Positions 6,857 through 14,890 are shown, counted from the stretch's first letter. The stretch: DNA of 23,072 nucleotides from DIGJ01 sp036658435 (GCA_036658435.1 JAVXEO010000039.1:1-23072), one strand, 5' to 3'. Translations and numbers: made by a program. Notes: a model not told the origin generated them from the sequence alone.

Positions 6857-8083
6857 TTAGAACTGATTGATTGCATCTTGAATGGCGCTGCGGTAATCTG
6901 CACCTTTTTTAAAAGATACTTCTCGGTTCATAATATAATTTTTAGCCAGTGTAATCACAATTTTTTCTGCTCGGCCACGTTTTGTTTCCTCTTGAATTCC
7001 TGTAATATCCTTTACATTGGCCATTCCTACCACACGACGAATGGATTCGAAACCTGCAACCCCAGCCGTATCTCTAAGAACGGTGTCCAGATACCACTCC
7101 ATAAATCCTTCTGTTTTTGCCATGGGATCCGTAACATTTTCCTGAAAAGATACTTTAAACTTGGCAATGAATTTATCCACAATCTCTTCTATGGTATCTA
7201 GAACCCATCCACAAAACTTATCTTTTTCTGCTCCGTCTTCCATGACTGCATCTCCATTGCACCATGCAAAAAACATATTGGCAATGATGTTTCCAATGTC
7301 ATATCCCATAGGAGCATAAAATGCAAACTCCGGATCAAATACGTAAGTATGCTCTTGGTTAATAAAAATAGAACCCGTATGTAAATCCCCATGAATCAAT
7401 GCCTGTGCATGGTTCATAAAATCAAATTTACATTTCGCAGCTTCTAAGTGAAGCTTTTTATCCTCATATAATTCTTTTTTTACAAATTCGGCATTGGGAG
7501 GAAATACATTGTTTCGGTGGTTGTAATCCATAAACGGTTCACTATAAACCAAATCCTCACTAATTTCACATAAATCCGGATTGATAAAAGATTTTACATA
7601 TTCTTTTTTTGCTTTATGTCCCATTACTACATCTGTAGATAAAAGAAGTGAATTTACAAGGAAGGTGCTAATATGTTCTGCAAACAACGGATAGGTTTCA
7701 TGTTGCATTAATCCGGTACGCATCATGGTATGTCCTACCATATCCTGCATTAGCATTGCACACATTACGTTATCATATAAATATACTTCCGGCACCAGTC
7801 CCGGTGCTGCTTTACCCTGAATACCCAGAATTTTCGCTTCAATTCGGCCTCGATCTGTAGAAAGTTTCATTTCCTTCGAAATACGGAGTTCTTCTCCTGC
7901 CTGCTTAATTATAATTGATTTTCCCGTATTTCCGTCTCTTAAGCGAAATACATAATTTAAGTTTCCATCTCCTATTTCCTTGCATTCCAGTTTTGCGTCT
8001 TTTGGGAAAAATTTAAGTTTCTCCTGAACATATTCTTCAATATCTTCTACTTTCATTAAAAAATAGGTATCAAACCGTGACAT
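6857..8083 (-). CDS. mtnK: Methylthioribose kinase (MtnK family)
   Basis: ATP-dependent kinase that phosphorylates the anomeric carbon of 5-methylthioribose or 5-deoxyribose. The 408 residues show the choline/aminoglycoside-kinase fold: DGNLNYVFRL (nucleotide loop), ALIHGDLHTGSIF with catalytic Asp, and YVFDPEFAFYAPMGYDIGN with the metal-binding Asp/Glu pair. HGDLHTGSI and DPEFAFYxPMGYD are the hallmark sequences of MtnK rather than of other kinases of the fold. A strong AAAAGGAGG site precedes the ATG. The gene follows the permease after a 71-bp gap and is followed by mtnA. In this position it would act on sugar brought in by the upstream importer. It is also possible that it handles free sugar released inside the cell. 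Confidence 0.92.
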   Translation of the reverse strand: MSRFDTYFLMKVEDIEEYVQEKLKFFPKDAKLECKEIGDGNLNYVFRLRDGNTGKSIIIKQAGEELRISKEMKLSTDRGRIEAKILGIQGKAAPGLVPEVYLYDNVMCAMLMQDMVGHTMMRTGLMQHETYPLFAEHISTFLVNSLLLSTDVVMGHKAKKEYVKSFINPDLCEISEDLVYSEPFMDYNHRNNVFPPNAEFVKKELYEDKKLHLEAAKCKFDFMNHAQALIHGDLHTGSIFINQEHTYVFDPEFAFYAPMGYDIGNIIANMFFAWCNGDAVMEDGAEKDKFCGWVLDTIEEIVDKFIAKFKVSFQENVTDPMAKTEGFMEWYLDTVLRDTAGVAGFESIRRVVGMANVKDITGIQEETKRGRAEKIVITLAKNYIMNREVSFKKGADYRSAIQDAINQF

Positions 8084-8154
8084 TTTAAATCCTCCTTTTA
8101 CTTTAAAACCCAGCTGTAATCTCTTTACCGTCTCTTTTTAAACGGTTCTCTTTA

Positions 8155-9162
8155 TTATTTTCTCTTTGTTGCATAAGTCATGGCAAGAGCAATTGCGAGT
8201 ACTGCGCCTTTTACAATGTTCATTGCAAAATAAGGCACTGCCATCATAATCAAGCCATTCTCCAAAAGTCCTACTAAAATTGCTCCAATCAAGGTTCCCA
8301 TGGCATTGGCTTTTCCTGCACCTAAAACAGAAAATCCAATATATGCTGCAGCTACTGCAGGCATCAAGTAGGAATCACCGGCACTTACCTGAGCGGTTCC
8401 CACTCGAGCTGCCAGACAGATGCCCCCAAGGGATGCAAACGTTGCCGATAGAAAATAGGCAAGTACCTTATATTTTGCAACGGAAATACCGGACAGCTTT
8501 GCAGCCTCAGGGTTTCCTCCTACTGCATACATATATCTTCCATGTTTTGTATAGCTAAGGAAGAAATGTGCAAATATAACAACACAAATCATAATAATAA
8601 TCAAAAGTGGTTCTGCTCCCATAGCACGAAATGCCGTTGGAACAAGTCCCGGTGCCTGAGAACCATCGGGTCTCATCATTCGTTCCGTAATAGCACCACC
8701 ATTTGAATAGGTCAGGGCAACTCCCTGGAACATAAACATAACAGATAATGCAGCTACCATATCCGGTATTTTTAATTTAACAATTAAGATAGAGTTTACA
8801 ACGGCAATGCTTAAGCAGGCTGCGATTGTAATCAAAATAGATACGCCCATACTCAGGTTATACCATACAAACATGGTCATAATCAGGGTGTCTGCAAAGT
8901 TAGCGCAGGCTCCAATGGATAAATCCATACCATCTACTGCCAGTGCAAAGGTTAAACCAATGGCTATGATTGCGGTAATCGAAATGGAACGTAAAATAGT
9001 AATCATATTGGTTGGTGTTAGAAACATACTACTATTGGTGGTCGAACTCCAGTTTCCAAATGTAAATATGATAAGTAGTACAAATATTGTAACTATGGTT
9101 CCCCATTTTGTTACAAAATCAGAAAGTTTGAAGTTTCCTTTTTTTGTTGCTGTCTGATTCAT
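8155..9162 (-). CDS. ABC sugar importer permease (RbsC family)
   Basis: This is a 335-residue inner-membrane permease of the ribose/AI-2 type (BPD_transp_2), with about eight to ten hydrophobic segments. Landmarks are ALAVDGMDLSIGACANFADT, KLKIPDMVAALSVMFMFQG and the ATPase-coupling loop YAVGGNPEAAKLSGISVAKYK. The ATG at 9160-9162, one base after the ATPase stop and with GGAGGT upstream, is the start; a longer reading to 9219 runs into the ATPase gene. It forms one transporter with the two preceding genes. Because mtnK and mtnA follow directly, I infer the cargo is 5-methylthioribose or 5-deoxyribose rather than ribose. Confidence 0.9.
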   Translation of the reverse strand: MNQTATKKGNFKLSDFVTKWGTIVTIFVLLIIFTFGNWSSTTNSSMFLTPTNMITILRSISITAIIAIGLTFALAVDGMDLSIGACANFADTLIMTMFVWYNLSMGVSILITIAACLSIAVVNSILIVKLKIPDMVAALSVMFMFQGVALTYSNGGAITERMMRPDGSQAPGLVPTAFRAMGAEPLLIIIMICVVIFAHFFLSYTKHGRYMYAVGGNPEAAKLSGISVAKYKVLAYFLSATFASLGGICLAARVGTAQVSAGDSYLMPAVAAAYIGFSVLGAGKANAMGTLIGAILVGLLENGLIMMAVPYFAMNIVKGAVLAIALAMTYATKRK

Positions 9163-9163
9163 T

Positions 9164-10672
9164 TTATTTACCTCCTGTGGAATAGTATAGCAATTCTTTT
9201 TCATTGGTATCTGCCACATTTAATTCTTTTACGATTTTCCCATCATACATAACATAAACGCGGTCGCATATACTTAGTATTTCTGTAAATTCACAGGTAG
9301 CATAAATTGCTCCCTTTCCTTCTGCTGCCAGCCGTTCAATCAGCTCATACATATCTCGTTTTGCCCCTACATCAATTCCTTTTGTTGGCTCATCATAAAT
9401 ATATATTTCTGCCTCCGAATTTAACCATTTTCCAACCACTACTTTTTGCTGATTTCCTCCAGAGAGAAGATCCACTCTTTGGTTTTCAGAAGGTGTCTTA
9501 ATTCCTAAGTCCTGAATCATCTTTCGGGCATCTTCCTTTTCTTTTTTCTTATTTACCACAGAAAAAATATTCGTGTATTTGTGCATCGCAGCAACGGATA
9601 TATTGGCATATACCGGATCCGTTACCAGAACGCCTTCTTTTCTTCGTTCTTCCGGAACCAGGGCAAACCCATTTTTTACAGCTTGGTGAGGATTTTTACA
9701 TCTTAATTCTTTTCCTCTTAACTTTACCTTTCCACTATACTGGTACTCTGCAAAAAGTGTTTTACATAGTTCTGTTTTTCCTGCTCCTACCAGTCCCGCA
9801 ATTCCAACAATTTCCCCTTCTCGAACAAGCATCGTAATGTCTTTTACTTTGTCTTCTTTTTCAGTTACTCCTTCTATTTCAAGCAGCGGGGCACCAATTT
9901 TGCAAGGATGTTTCTCATATACTTCCTCAAATTTGTGTCCTAGCATATATTCAACAATTGTATTTGTTTCCAATTCTTTTGTCAGTGCCATGCTGTCCAC
10001 TAATTTTCCATCTCTCATAATGGTAATCCACTCACAGATTTCATATAGCTCATTTAAGCGGTGAGAGATAAAAACAATTCCTACATTTTCCTTTGCCAGT
10101 TCTCTTACCACACGGAATAATTCCTGTGTTTCTGCATTTGACAACGGAGCCGTTGGTTCATCTAAAATTAGAAATTTACATTTTTCAACTACACATCTGG
10201 CAATTAATATCATTTGCTTTTGTGCAAGGGTAAGTTCTGATGCAAGGGTGTTTACGTTTACATCTACATTTAATTTTTTCAGAACTTCTTTTGCTGCTTT
10301 CTTTATTTCTGCCCACTTTACAATTTGTTTCTTTCCCATACGATTTACCAGTGTATTAAACATAACATTCTCTGCTACGGATAAATAGGGAATCAATGCT
10401 GTATCCACTTCCTGATATACAATTTCTATGCCTAGATTCTTAGCATCTTTTGGGGACCGGATTTCTACCGGTTTCCCCTCAAGATAAATCTGTCCTGTAT
10501 AGTGCGTATTGGCGCCGGCCAACACTTTCATAAGTGTTGATTTTCCGGCACCGTTTGCACCTACGAGCGCATGAATTGTACCACTTGTCAAGCTGAAATC
10601 AACTCCGTCCAGTGCTTTTACACCCGGAAATTCTATGGCTATATTTTTCATTTCAAGTTTAAATTCATTCAT
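9164..10672 (-). CDS. ABC sugar importer ATPase (RbsA family, two nucleotide-binding domains)
   Basis: This 502-residue double ATPase powers the RbsC-type permease. The first domain has Walker A GANGAGKST, the family-typical weak signature LTLAQKQM and Walker B FLILDEPTAPLS. The second has the degenerate Walker A GLVGAGKTE, a full signature LLSGGNQQKVVVGKWL and IYDEPTKGIDVGAK. This asymmetry is normal for RbsA-type proteins. It starts at ATG with an AAGGTGAG site, 56 bp after the binding-protein gene, and ends one base before the permease start. Substrate specificity cannot be read from the ATPase itself. Confidence 0.92.
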   Translation of the reverse strand: MNEFKLEMKNIAIEFPGVKALDGVDFSLTSGTIHALVGANGAGKSTLMKVLAGANTHYTGQIYLEGKPVEIRSPKDAKNLGIEIVYQEVDTALIPYLSVAENVMFNTLVNRMGKKQIVKWAEIKKAAKEVLKKLNVDVNVNTLASELTLAQKQMILIARCVVEKCKFLILDEPTAPLSNAETQELFRVVRELAKENVGIVFISHRLNELYEICEWITIMRDGKLVDSMALTKELETNTIVEYMLGHKFEEVYEKHPCKIGAPLLEIEGVTEKEDKVKDITMLVREGEIVGIAGLVGAGKTELCKTLFAEYQYSGKVKLRGKELRCKNPHQAVKNGFALVPEERRKEGVLVTDPVYANISVAAMHKYTNIFSVVNKKKEKEDARKMIQDLGIKTPSENQRVDLLSGGNQQKVVVGKWLNSEAEIYIYDEPTKGIDVGAKRDMYELIERLAAEGKGAIYATCEFTEILSICDRVYVMYDGKIVKELNVADTNEKELLYYSTGGK

Positions 10673-10728
10673 GGCATCTCACCTTAATCTTATCAATTTA
10701 TAATTTTGGGTTACCGTTTCCGTGGCTA

Positions 10729-11889
10729 TTATTTTACATATAAGTTTTCAATGGTTTCTGTAAAGAGGGCTCCGGTTGCACTGCTGGCGTCTCCCCATCC
10801 ATCGACAATACTTGCAAGATCCTGCATGGTATTTCCTTCTTTTAATACTGTGGTTGGAATATTACTTGCGGATAAATTGAAATATTCCGGTGTTTCTTCG
10901 CCCACTAATTTAAGAGCAATCAGTCTCATATCAACAATACCAATTAACTTAGGATCTACTGCTGCCGTTGATTTCCAAACGTCTCCATTGGTTACCATCA
11001 ACTGAATATCATCGTTTGATACATCGATGGTATACATTGGAAGATCCGTGCGTTTTGCATCATTCAAAGCTTGAAGAACTCCTTTTGCTAATTCATCATA
11101 GCATCCCCAAATAGCATCTACACTGCCTGCTTCTACCGTTGGAAGAATTGCCTCTGTTTTCGTAGTCATATCCCCACGGGCATTTGCAGAATCGGATGGA
11201 GCAATTACCTGGACGGTTTCAATTTTTCCTTCTTTTTCTAACTTGATATAGATTTCATTACGTCGATCCAAAGGAGGAACACCAGGGCCCATAAATGTTT
11301 TAAGAACCTTCATTGGATACTTGCCGCCTTTTGCTTCGAACTCCTGCATCATAAATCCTAATGATAATTCAGCTAGTGCATAATCATCTTGTGCCGTAGA
11401 AGTAACACCTTCTAATAATTTTCCACTAGCATCTCCATTTTCATAAGGCATCGTATCAAAGGTTACTACTTTCATTCCTTTTTCAACTGCAGGTAGAAGC
11501 ATATTGTAGGAATAAGAAAGTTGTCCATGGGATACCACAATTGCATCATAATCTTTAGAAATAACCTGAGCTACTGTTTCCTGACATTTTGCATCATCGC
11601 CATCGGTAACGAAGGTGTCCACTGTCATCCCCATCTTTTCCCCTTCTTCTACACATCCGGCTAAAAATTGTTGTGTATGGTCTCCGTTTGCAAGATTTCT
11701 TACTACAGCAACTTTTTTTCCGACCACACCGGTTGCCGCCGCATCTTCTGCTGGTTTCTGGGTGTCTTCTGTTTTGGTTTCTGCATTTCCACCTGTTGTA
11801 TTAGCCGGAGCATTATTCTTACTTCCGCAGCCAACGAGCATGGTTGCTACTAATGTAGCACATAATAAAGCACTTAATCTTTTTCTCAT
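10729..11889 (-). CDS. ABC sugar-binding lipoprotein (periplasmic-binding-protein type 1 / RbsB superfamily)
   Basis: Membrane-anchored solute-binding protein of 386 residues. The signal peptide MRKRLSALLCATLVATMLVGC ends in a lipobox (LVGC, lipidated Cys21), followed by a Thr/Asn/Glu-rich linker and a type 1 sugar-binding fold (KVAVVRNLANGDHTQQFLAG, YDAIVVSHGQ, VVTFDTMPYE, DAIWGCYDELAKGVLQAL). An ATG five codons upstream (11904) is rejected because GGAGGT, the ribosome site of the ATG at 11887-11889, lies inside it. It is first in the importer-mtnK-mtnA operon. The binding-loop sequence SNGQ/DTMPYE differs from classical RbsB, in keeping with a ligand other than ribose; that reading is tentative. 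Confidence 0.9.
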   Translation of the reverse strand: MRKRLSALLCATLVATMLVGCGSKNNAPANTTGGNAETKTEDTQKPAEDAAATGVVGKKVAVVRNLANGDHTQQFLAGCVEEGEKMGMTVDTFVTDGDDAKCQETVAQVISKDYDAIVVSHGQLSYSYNMLLPAVEKGMKVVTFDTMPYENGDASGKLLEGVTSTAQDDYALAELSLGFMMQEFEAKGGKYPMKVLKTFMGPGVPPLDRRNEIYIKLEKEGKIETVQVIAPSDSANARGDMTTKTEAILPTVEAGSVDAIWGCYDELAKGVLQALNDAKRTDLPMYTIDVSNDDIQLMVTNGDVWKSTAAVDPKLIGIVDMRLIALKLVGEETPEYFNLSASNIPTTVLKEGNTMQDLASIVDGWGDASSATGALFTETIENLYVK

Positions 11890-11933
11890 AACAAATACCT
11901 CCATATTTTGTGTGTTTTAAACAAAAATTATTG

Positions 11934-11947
11934 TTTTAACGCTTTGT
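11934..11947 (-). promoter_or_regulatory. Possible catabolite-responsive (cre) site
   Basis: On the minus strand ACAAAGCGTTAAAA matches 11 of 14 positions of the CcpA cre consensus TGWAARCGYTWNCW, including the whole centre. It lies just downstream of the -10 of the sugar-importer promoter, where CcpA usually represses. The outer positions do not match, so this is weak. Confidence 0.3.
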
Positions 11948-11956
11948 TGTAGTCTT

Positions 11957-11985
11957 ATATTACCATACATGCTTATATTTTTCAA
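11957..11985 (-). promoter_or_regulatory. Promoter of the sugar-importer / mtnK / mtnA operon
   Basis: TTGAAA (11980-11985) and TAATAT (11957-11962) on the minus strand are separated by 17 bases. This is the best promoter in the 357-bp space between the lipoprotein and eutH. The start would lie about 60 bases before the lipoprotein ATG. The rest of this space holds the tandem boxes at 12011-12030, an AT-rich stretch (12031-12165) in which I see nothing definite, and the eutH terminator. Confidence 0.5.
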
Positions 11986-12010
11986 CATTTATTTTTACTT
12001 TTTTGCTTTT

Positions 12011-12030
12011 ATGTTGTTTTATGTTGTTTT
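12011..12030. promoter_or_regulatory. Tandem ATGTTGTTTT boxes upstream of the sugar-importer promoter
   Basis: Two exact, directly adjacent copies of the 10-bp unit ATGTTGTTTT lie here, identical to the boxes at the BMC promoter. A degenerate unit (TTTTGCTTTT) precedes them at 12001-12010. They lie about 26 bp upstream of the -35 rather than over it. A related TGTTGTA lies downstream of the -10 at 11945-11951, so a regulator bound at both places could loop the DNA. Confidence 0.45.
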
Positions 12031-12167
12031 AGGAATTTATCCTTTGTCGATTTACTATAGATATCCCTTGATTTTCCGCCATAATATAGTCATTATTTTG
12101 TATTTTTGTTTGTTTCAACCTATTTCCTCATTTAAAATACTTTATTTACAGTAACTCGACTATGAAA

Positions 12168-12224
12168 AAAATAAGGTAATTGATGCGTGGGAGCCTGCTC
12201 ACCAAGAACCAATTACCTTTATTT
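12168..12224 (-). terminator. Intrinsic terminator after eutH
   Basis: GGTAATTG (12175-12182) pairs with CAATTACC (12210-12217), with further AT pairs outside and a short inner helix (GTGGG/CTCAC). On the minus strand the stem is followed by TTATTTTTTT. It begins about 23 bp after the eutH stop and separates this unit from the importer operon downstream. Confidence 0.75.
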
Positions 12225-12246
12225 TTCTCTTTACCTTTATTTTTCC

Positions 12247-13317
12247 TTACCTGTAATTTTCTTTTTTTCTCATCATCCAAAGTGCCAATATAATGGCAAG
12301 GAAGCCACTCACCAGTTTTGCTGCTATCATTGGCGACAGCATCCCCGGATTTATAGAATTGGTATAGGCCAAATGTGCTGTTAACACGCAAATGGCACTG
12401 GTACACCATGCCGTTGCTACTACAAGCCCCTTAGAATCCATCTCTTTCATCATCATAAAGACAGAAATAACATTGACACAAGCAACCGGAAGAGAGCCCA
12501 CCGAAATTGCATTGATAGAAATTCTTCTTCCTATTGCAGTCAACGGCTTATTAAAGATTTTTATAAATACTGCAGCTAAGGGTAGGCTGCCTAACTGAAT
12601 AATACTCATATCCGCTATGGTTTCCATAGCACCGCGTAAATCTCCCATTCCGGGAATTAATACAATTCCGGTAATATAGGTAAAGGCAGCGATTCCCAAA
12701 CCAAATATAGTAATAATCTTAATACCTTGAGCAAAAATCATAAATCCTCTCAATAGCTTTTCCTGAAAAAATAAAAAGCCCAGTACTAAAAGTACCCCAA
12801 TCAAAACCGTAGGAATACTGTTTCTTAATAAAGCTGCCATTGGCATTCCCATCATCAGTCCTCCCACAAAGGAGCCCACTGGTATGGGAATAATTCCAAT
12901 CATAATCCCTTTTGCAAACATACTCCGATTCTTTTCCTGAATCAGGCCTAAGCCTACCGGTATGGTATAAACAATGGTTGCTCCCAGCATGGAAGAAACA
13001 ATAAGACCCGAGAAAAGACCTACTTGAGGATCCACTGCCAATTCCACTGCCAAGGGATATCCCCCCATATTGTTGGCAAATAAACTGCCAAACATAGCCG
13101 GATCGGCTCCTAAAAAACGATATAGTGGCACTAAAACCGGACGCAAAATATTGCCAATTACAGGTGCAATGCAAATAATTCCAGCCATATTAAGTGCCGT
13201 TGCTCCCATACATAAAAATCCTTCTTCAAACTTTTCCCCCAGTTTCATTTTATTGCCAATGATACAATCAAAAGCTCCTACCAGGGCTCCTAATGCAATC
13301 AGGAATGTTAGACTCAT
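12247..13317 (-). CDS. eutH: EutH-family transporter
   Basis: A 356-residue polytopic membrane protein (about ten hydrophobic segments) that follows E. coli EutH by eye along its length. Shared stretches include FEEGFLCMGATALNMAGI, LVPLYRFLGADPAMFGS, NNMGGYPLA, SSMLGATIVYTIPVGLG and MKEMDSKGLVVATAW, with the end GMLSPMIAAKLVSG. EutH moves ethanolamine in organisms that degrade it. Here no ethanolamine ammonia-lyase (EutBC) is present, and the gene instead follows a class II aldolase by eight bases. It may carry a related small molecule, such as an aldehyde-derived alcohol or amine, or serve ethanolamine genes elsewhere. The ATG has an AGAGGA site about 12 bases upstream. Confidence 0.88.
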   Translation of the reverse strand: MSLTFLIALGALVGAFDCIIGNKMKLGEKFEEGFLCMGATALNMAGIICIAPVIGNILRPVLVPLYRFLGADPAMFGSLFANNMGGYPLAVELAVDPQVGLFSGLIVSSMLGATIVYTIPVGLGLIQEKNRSMFAKGIMIGIIPIPVGSFVGGLMMGMPMAALLRNSIPTVLIGVLLVLGFLFFQEKLLRGFMIFAQGIKIITIFGLGIAAFTYITGIVLIPGMGDLRGAMETIADMSIIQLGSLPLAAVFIKIFNKPLTAIGRRISINAISVGSLPVACVNVISVFMMMKEMDSKGLVVATAWCTSAICVLTAHLAYTNSINPGMLSPMIAAKLVSGFLAIILALWMMRKKENYR

Positions 13318-13325
13318 ATAATTTG

Positions 13326-13976
13326 TTAATCCTCTTTCGTGTTCTTTTTACCTTTGTTTCTCATTTTTTGCACAATTTCTTCCGAAACGATCTGTACCGG
13401 TCCGTTGGATCTTGCCAGAGAATAGATTTTAGCTGCATCTTCTACATAAATTGCTCGAAGATGGGCCTGCTCCAGGCTCTTCCCTACGGCAAGTACACCA
13501 TGATTTGCCATCAGGCAGGCATTTCTTTCCGATAGTGCGTCAATTGCTGCCTTGCCAACCTCTTCGGTTCCCGGAAGAGCAAAATCGGCAACAAAAACGT
13601 CTCCACCTAAAAATGGAACCATTTCAACCAAAATTACCGGAATTTTTTCTCCATTAACCGCAAAGGAGGTGGCATAAGGTGAATGGGTATGTATAACCGA
13701 ACACACTTCCTCTTTTTCCTTGTAAATTACGGCATGCATTCTCCACTCCGATGAAGGTTTGTGATTTCCTTCTATTATTTCGCCTTCTAATTTCATCAAA
13801 ACCAAATCGTCTTCTGTCATAGTTTCATAAGATACGGAGCCCGGCGTAATCAGCATCGTCTCCGTTTCCCTATCATAGGCACTTAAATTTCCACTGGTTC
13901 CTGCAAACAGTCCTTCTCCATACGAACGATAAACCATCTCAATTAATTCTTTTTTCCTATCTTCTATCGCTGCCAT
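13326..13976 (-). CDS. Class II aldolase (FucA/AraD fold), untagged
   Basis: This 216-residue Zn aldolase has normal family length. Motifs are FAGTSGNLS, KPSSEWRMH with Glu77, VIHTHSPYATSFA with His96 and His98, and LMANHGVLA with His159, so the catalytic set is intact. It is a distant paralogue of the aldolase at 3833-4753 but ends with a short Lys-rich tail (MRNKGKKNTKED) and no encapsulation-like helix. I infer it cleaves the same class of ribulose 1-phosphate in the cytosol, like the Ald2/DrdA enzymes of the DHAP shunt. An ideal AAGGAGG precedes the ATG. It lies between the second DeoR gene and eutH. L-fuculose- or L-ribulose-phosphate enzymes are the alternatives. Confidence 0.87.
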   Translation of the reverse strand: MAAIEDRKKELIEMVYRSYGEGLFAGTSGNLSAYDRETETMLITPGSVSYETMTEDDLVLMKLEGEIIEGNHKPSSEWRMHAVIYKEKEEVCSVIHTHSPYATSFAVNGEKIPVILVEMVPFLGGDVFVADFALPGTEEVGKAAIDALSERNACLMANHGVLAVGKSLEQAHLRAIYVEDAAKIYSLARSNGPVQIVSEEIVQKMRNKGKKNTKED

Positions 13977-13994
13977 ATTATCAGCCTCCTTTTT

Positions 13995-14026
13995 GTTGTT
14001 TTGTTGTTTTGTTGTTTTCTTGTTGT
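13995..14026. repeat. Tandem 8-bp repeat carrying TGTTGTT boxes
   Basis: Three perfect head-to-tail copies of GTTGTTTT (13995-14002, 14003-14010, 14011-14018) are followed by a partial GTTGT (14022-14026), directly upstream of the ribosome site of the second aldolase. Each unit contains the TGTTGTT core found at the other operators. I see no -35/-10 pair here, so the aldolase may be read from the DeoR promoter further upstream. Confidence 0.6.
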
Positions 14027-14044
14027 AACTTTTTTCTGTGCCAC

Positions 14045-14809
14045 TTATTCTTTACCAATCAACAGTTTAATGTGTGCTTCTTCTAAAAAATTCGTCCACG
14101 CATCCTCCGGTTCCTGATCCGTTGCAATGCAATCAATGCCGGAGAATTTACAAGTCTGCACAAATGCTGTTTTATTAAATTTTGTATTATCTGCCATCAA
14201 GCAGGAAAAGCCTGAATTTTCCACAATATTCTTTCGCATGTCTGCTACCATTTCTTCCGAGTCATTTAGTCCTCGTCCAATATCCAGTGTTTTGCAGGAA
14301 AAAAAAGCTTTATCCACGCAATGGCGCTGTAAATATCCCACGGCTTCCAATCCGAAAAATGCCTGGTACATGGGGCTAAAGTTTCCTCCGGGAATCGTAA
14401 GCTTTATGTTATCGCATCCGGAAAAGCGGTTCATTACTACCAGAGAATTGGTCATTACCGTAAGGGGCAAATGTGCAATTTCATCGCACATTTCATATAC
14501 CGTTGTGGAATGATCCAAAAAAATACAGTCATTTGGTTTAATTAATTTTGCCGCACTCACTGCGATTCTTTTCTTTGTATCCGTCATAATTCCCGATTTC
14601 ATTTTTTGAGAATATGAAATGCTTTTTCGCATCATCAAGGTTGCACCGCCATAGGATTTAATTAAAAATCCTTCTTTTTCTAATGCTTCAAAATCTCTGC
14701 GAATCGTTTCGGTACTGATTTCAAAGTATTCGGCCAGCTCGGCTACTGTGGCATTTTTTTTCTCCAATAATATCGTTTTAATCTGTTCTCTTCTCTCTGC
14801 TAAAATCAA
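14045..14809 (-). CDS. DeoR-family transcriptional regulator 2
   Basis: This is a 254-residue DeoR regulator. The helix-turn-helix (REQIKTILLEKKNATVAELA, then ISTETIRRDFEALEKEG) is followed by a DeoRC effector domain (NDCIFLDHSTT, TVMTNSLVV, IPGGNFSP, MADNTKFNKTAF). I place the start at TTG (14807-14809) because GGAGG lies eight bases upstream and the protein then begins MILAERREQ as usual; a longer TTG reading to 14848 would start inside a hairpin. It precedes the untagged aldolase and eutH on the same strand. The recognition helix resembles that of regulator 1, and a TGTTGTT box lies at its own promoter, so autoregulation and shared targets are plausible. Confidence 0.9.
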   Translation of the reverse strand: MILAERREQIKTILLEKKNATVAELAEYFEISTETIRRDFEALEKEGFLIKSYGGATLMMRKSISYSQKMKSGIMTDTKKRIAVSAAKLIKPNDCIFLDHSTTVYEMCDEIAHLPLTVMTNSLVVMNRFSGCDNIKLTIPGGNFSPMYQAFFGLEAVGYLQRHCVDKAFFSCKTLDIGRGLNDSEEMVADMRKNIVENSGFSCLMADNTKFNKTAFVQTCKFSGIDCIATDQEPEDAWTNFLEEAHIKLLIGKE

Positions 14810-14831
14810 CTCATACTCCTCCAATGCTCTT

Positions 14832-14874
14832 AATACATAAAAAGCCAATTTTTCTTTTTGGCTTTTTATGTATT
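14832..14874 (-). promoter_or_regulatory. 17-bp perfect inverted repeat: terminator/attenuator or operator
   Basis: Positions 14832-14848 pair perfectly with 14858-14874 around a 9-nt spacer. The core AGCCAA/TTGGCT is followed by TTTTTAT in both directions, the form of an intrinsic terminator. It would end readthrough from the isomerase operon. However, it lies downstream of the regulator promoter at 14891-14919 and upstream of its ribosome site, so it must also act in that gene's leader, as an attenuator or a protein site. Confidence 0.65.
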
Positions 14875-14880
14875 GTTGTT
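14873..14880. promoter_or_regulatory. Single TTGTTGTT box at the start site of DeoR gene 2
   Basis: The TGTTGTT core shared with the other operators occurs here, about 10-17 bp downstream of the -10 hexamer, where a bound protein would obstruct initiation. A single copy in AT-rich DNA is weak evidence by itself. Confidence 0.35.
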
Positions 14881-14890
14881 ATAATTTCAC

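Noticed and set aside
5742..8083. Complete universal methionine salvage pathway
   Set aside because: MtnA and MtnK are present but no mtnB, mtnW, mtnX or mtnD occurs. The aldolases offer another fate for the ribulose 1-phosphate.
8084..8154. Small hairpin (ACCGT/ACGGT) between permease and mtnK
   Set aside because: A five-base stem with a ten-base loop and no T-run is too weak to call a terminator or control element.
11969..12154. 61-codon plus-strand frame in the gap between eutH and the lipoprotein gene
   Set aside because: The Phe/Tyr/Ile-rich translation reflects the AT-rich control region, which contains operator boxes and a promoter for the opposite strand.
13995..14026. CRISPR-like or mobile-element repeat
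   Set aside because: The units are 8 bp with no spacers and no cas or transposase gene is present; low-complexity operator repeats explain them better.
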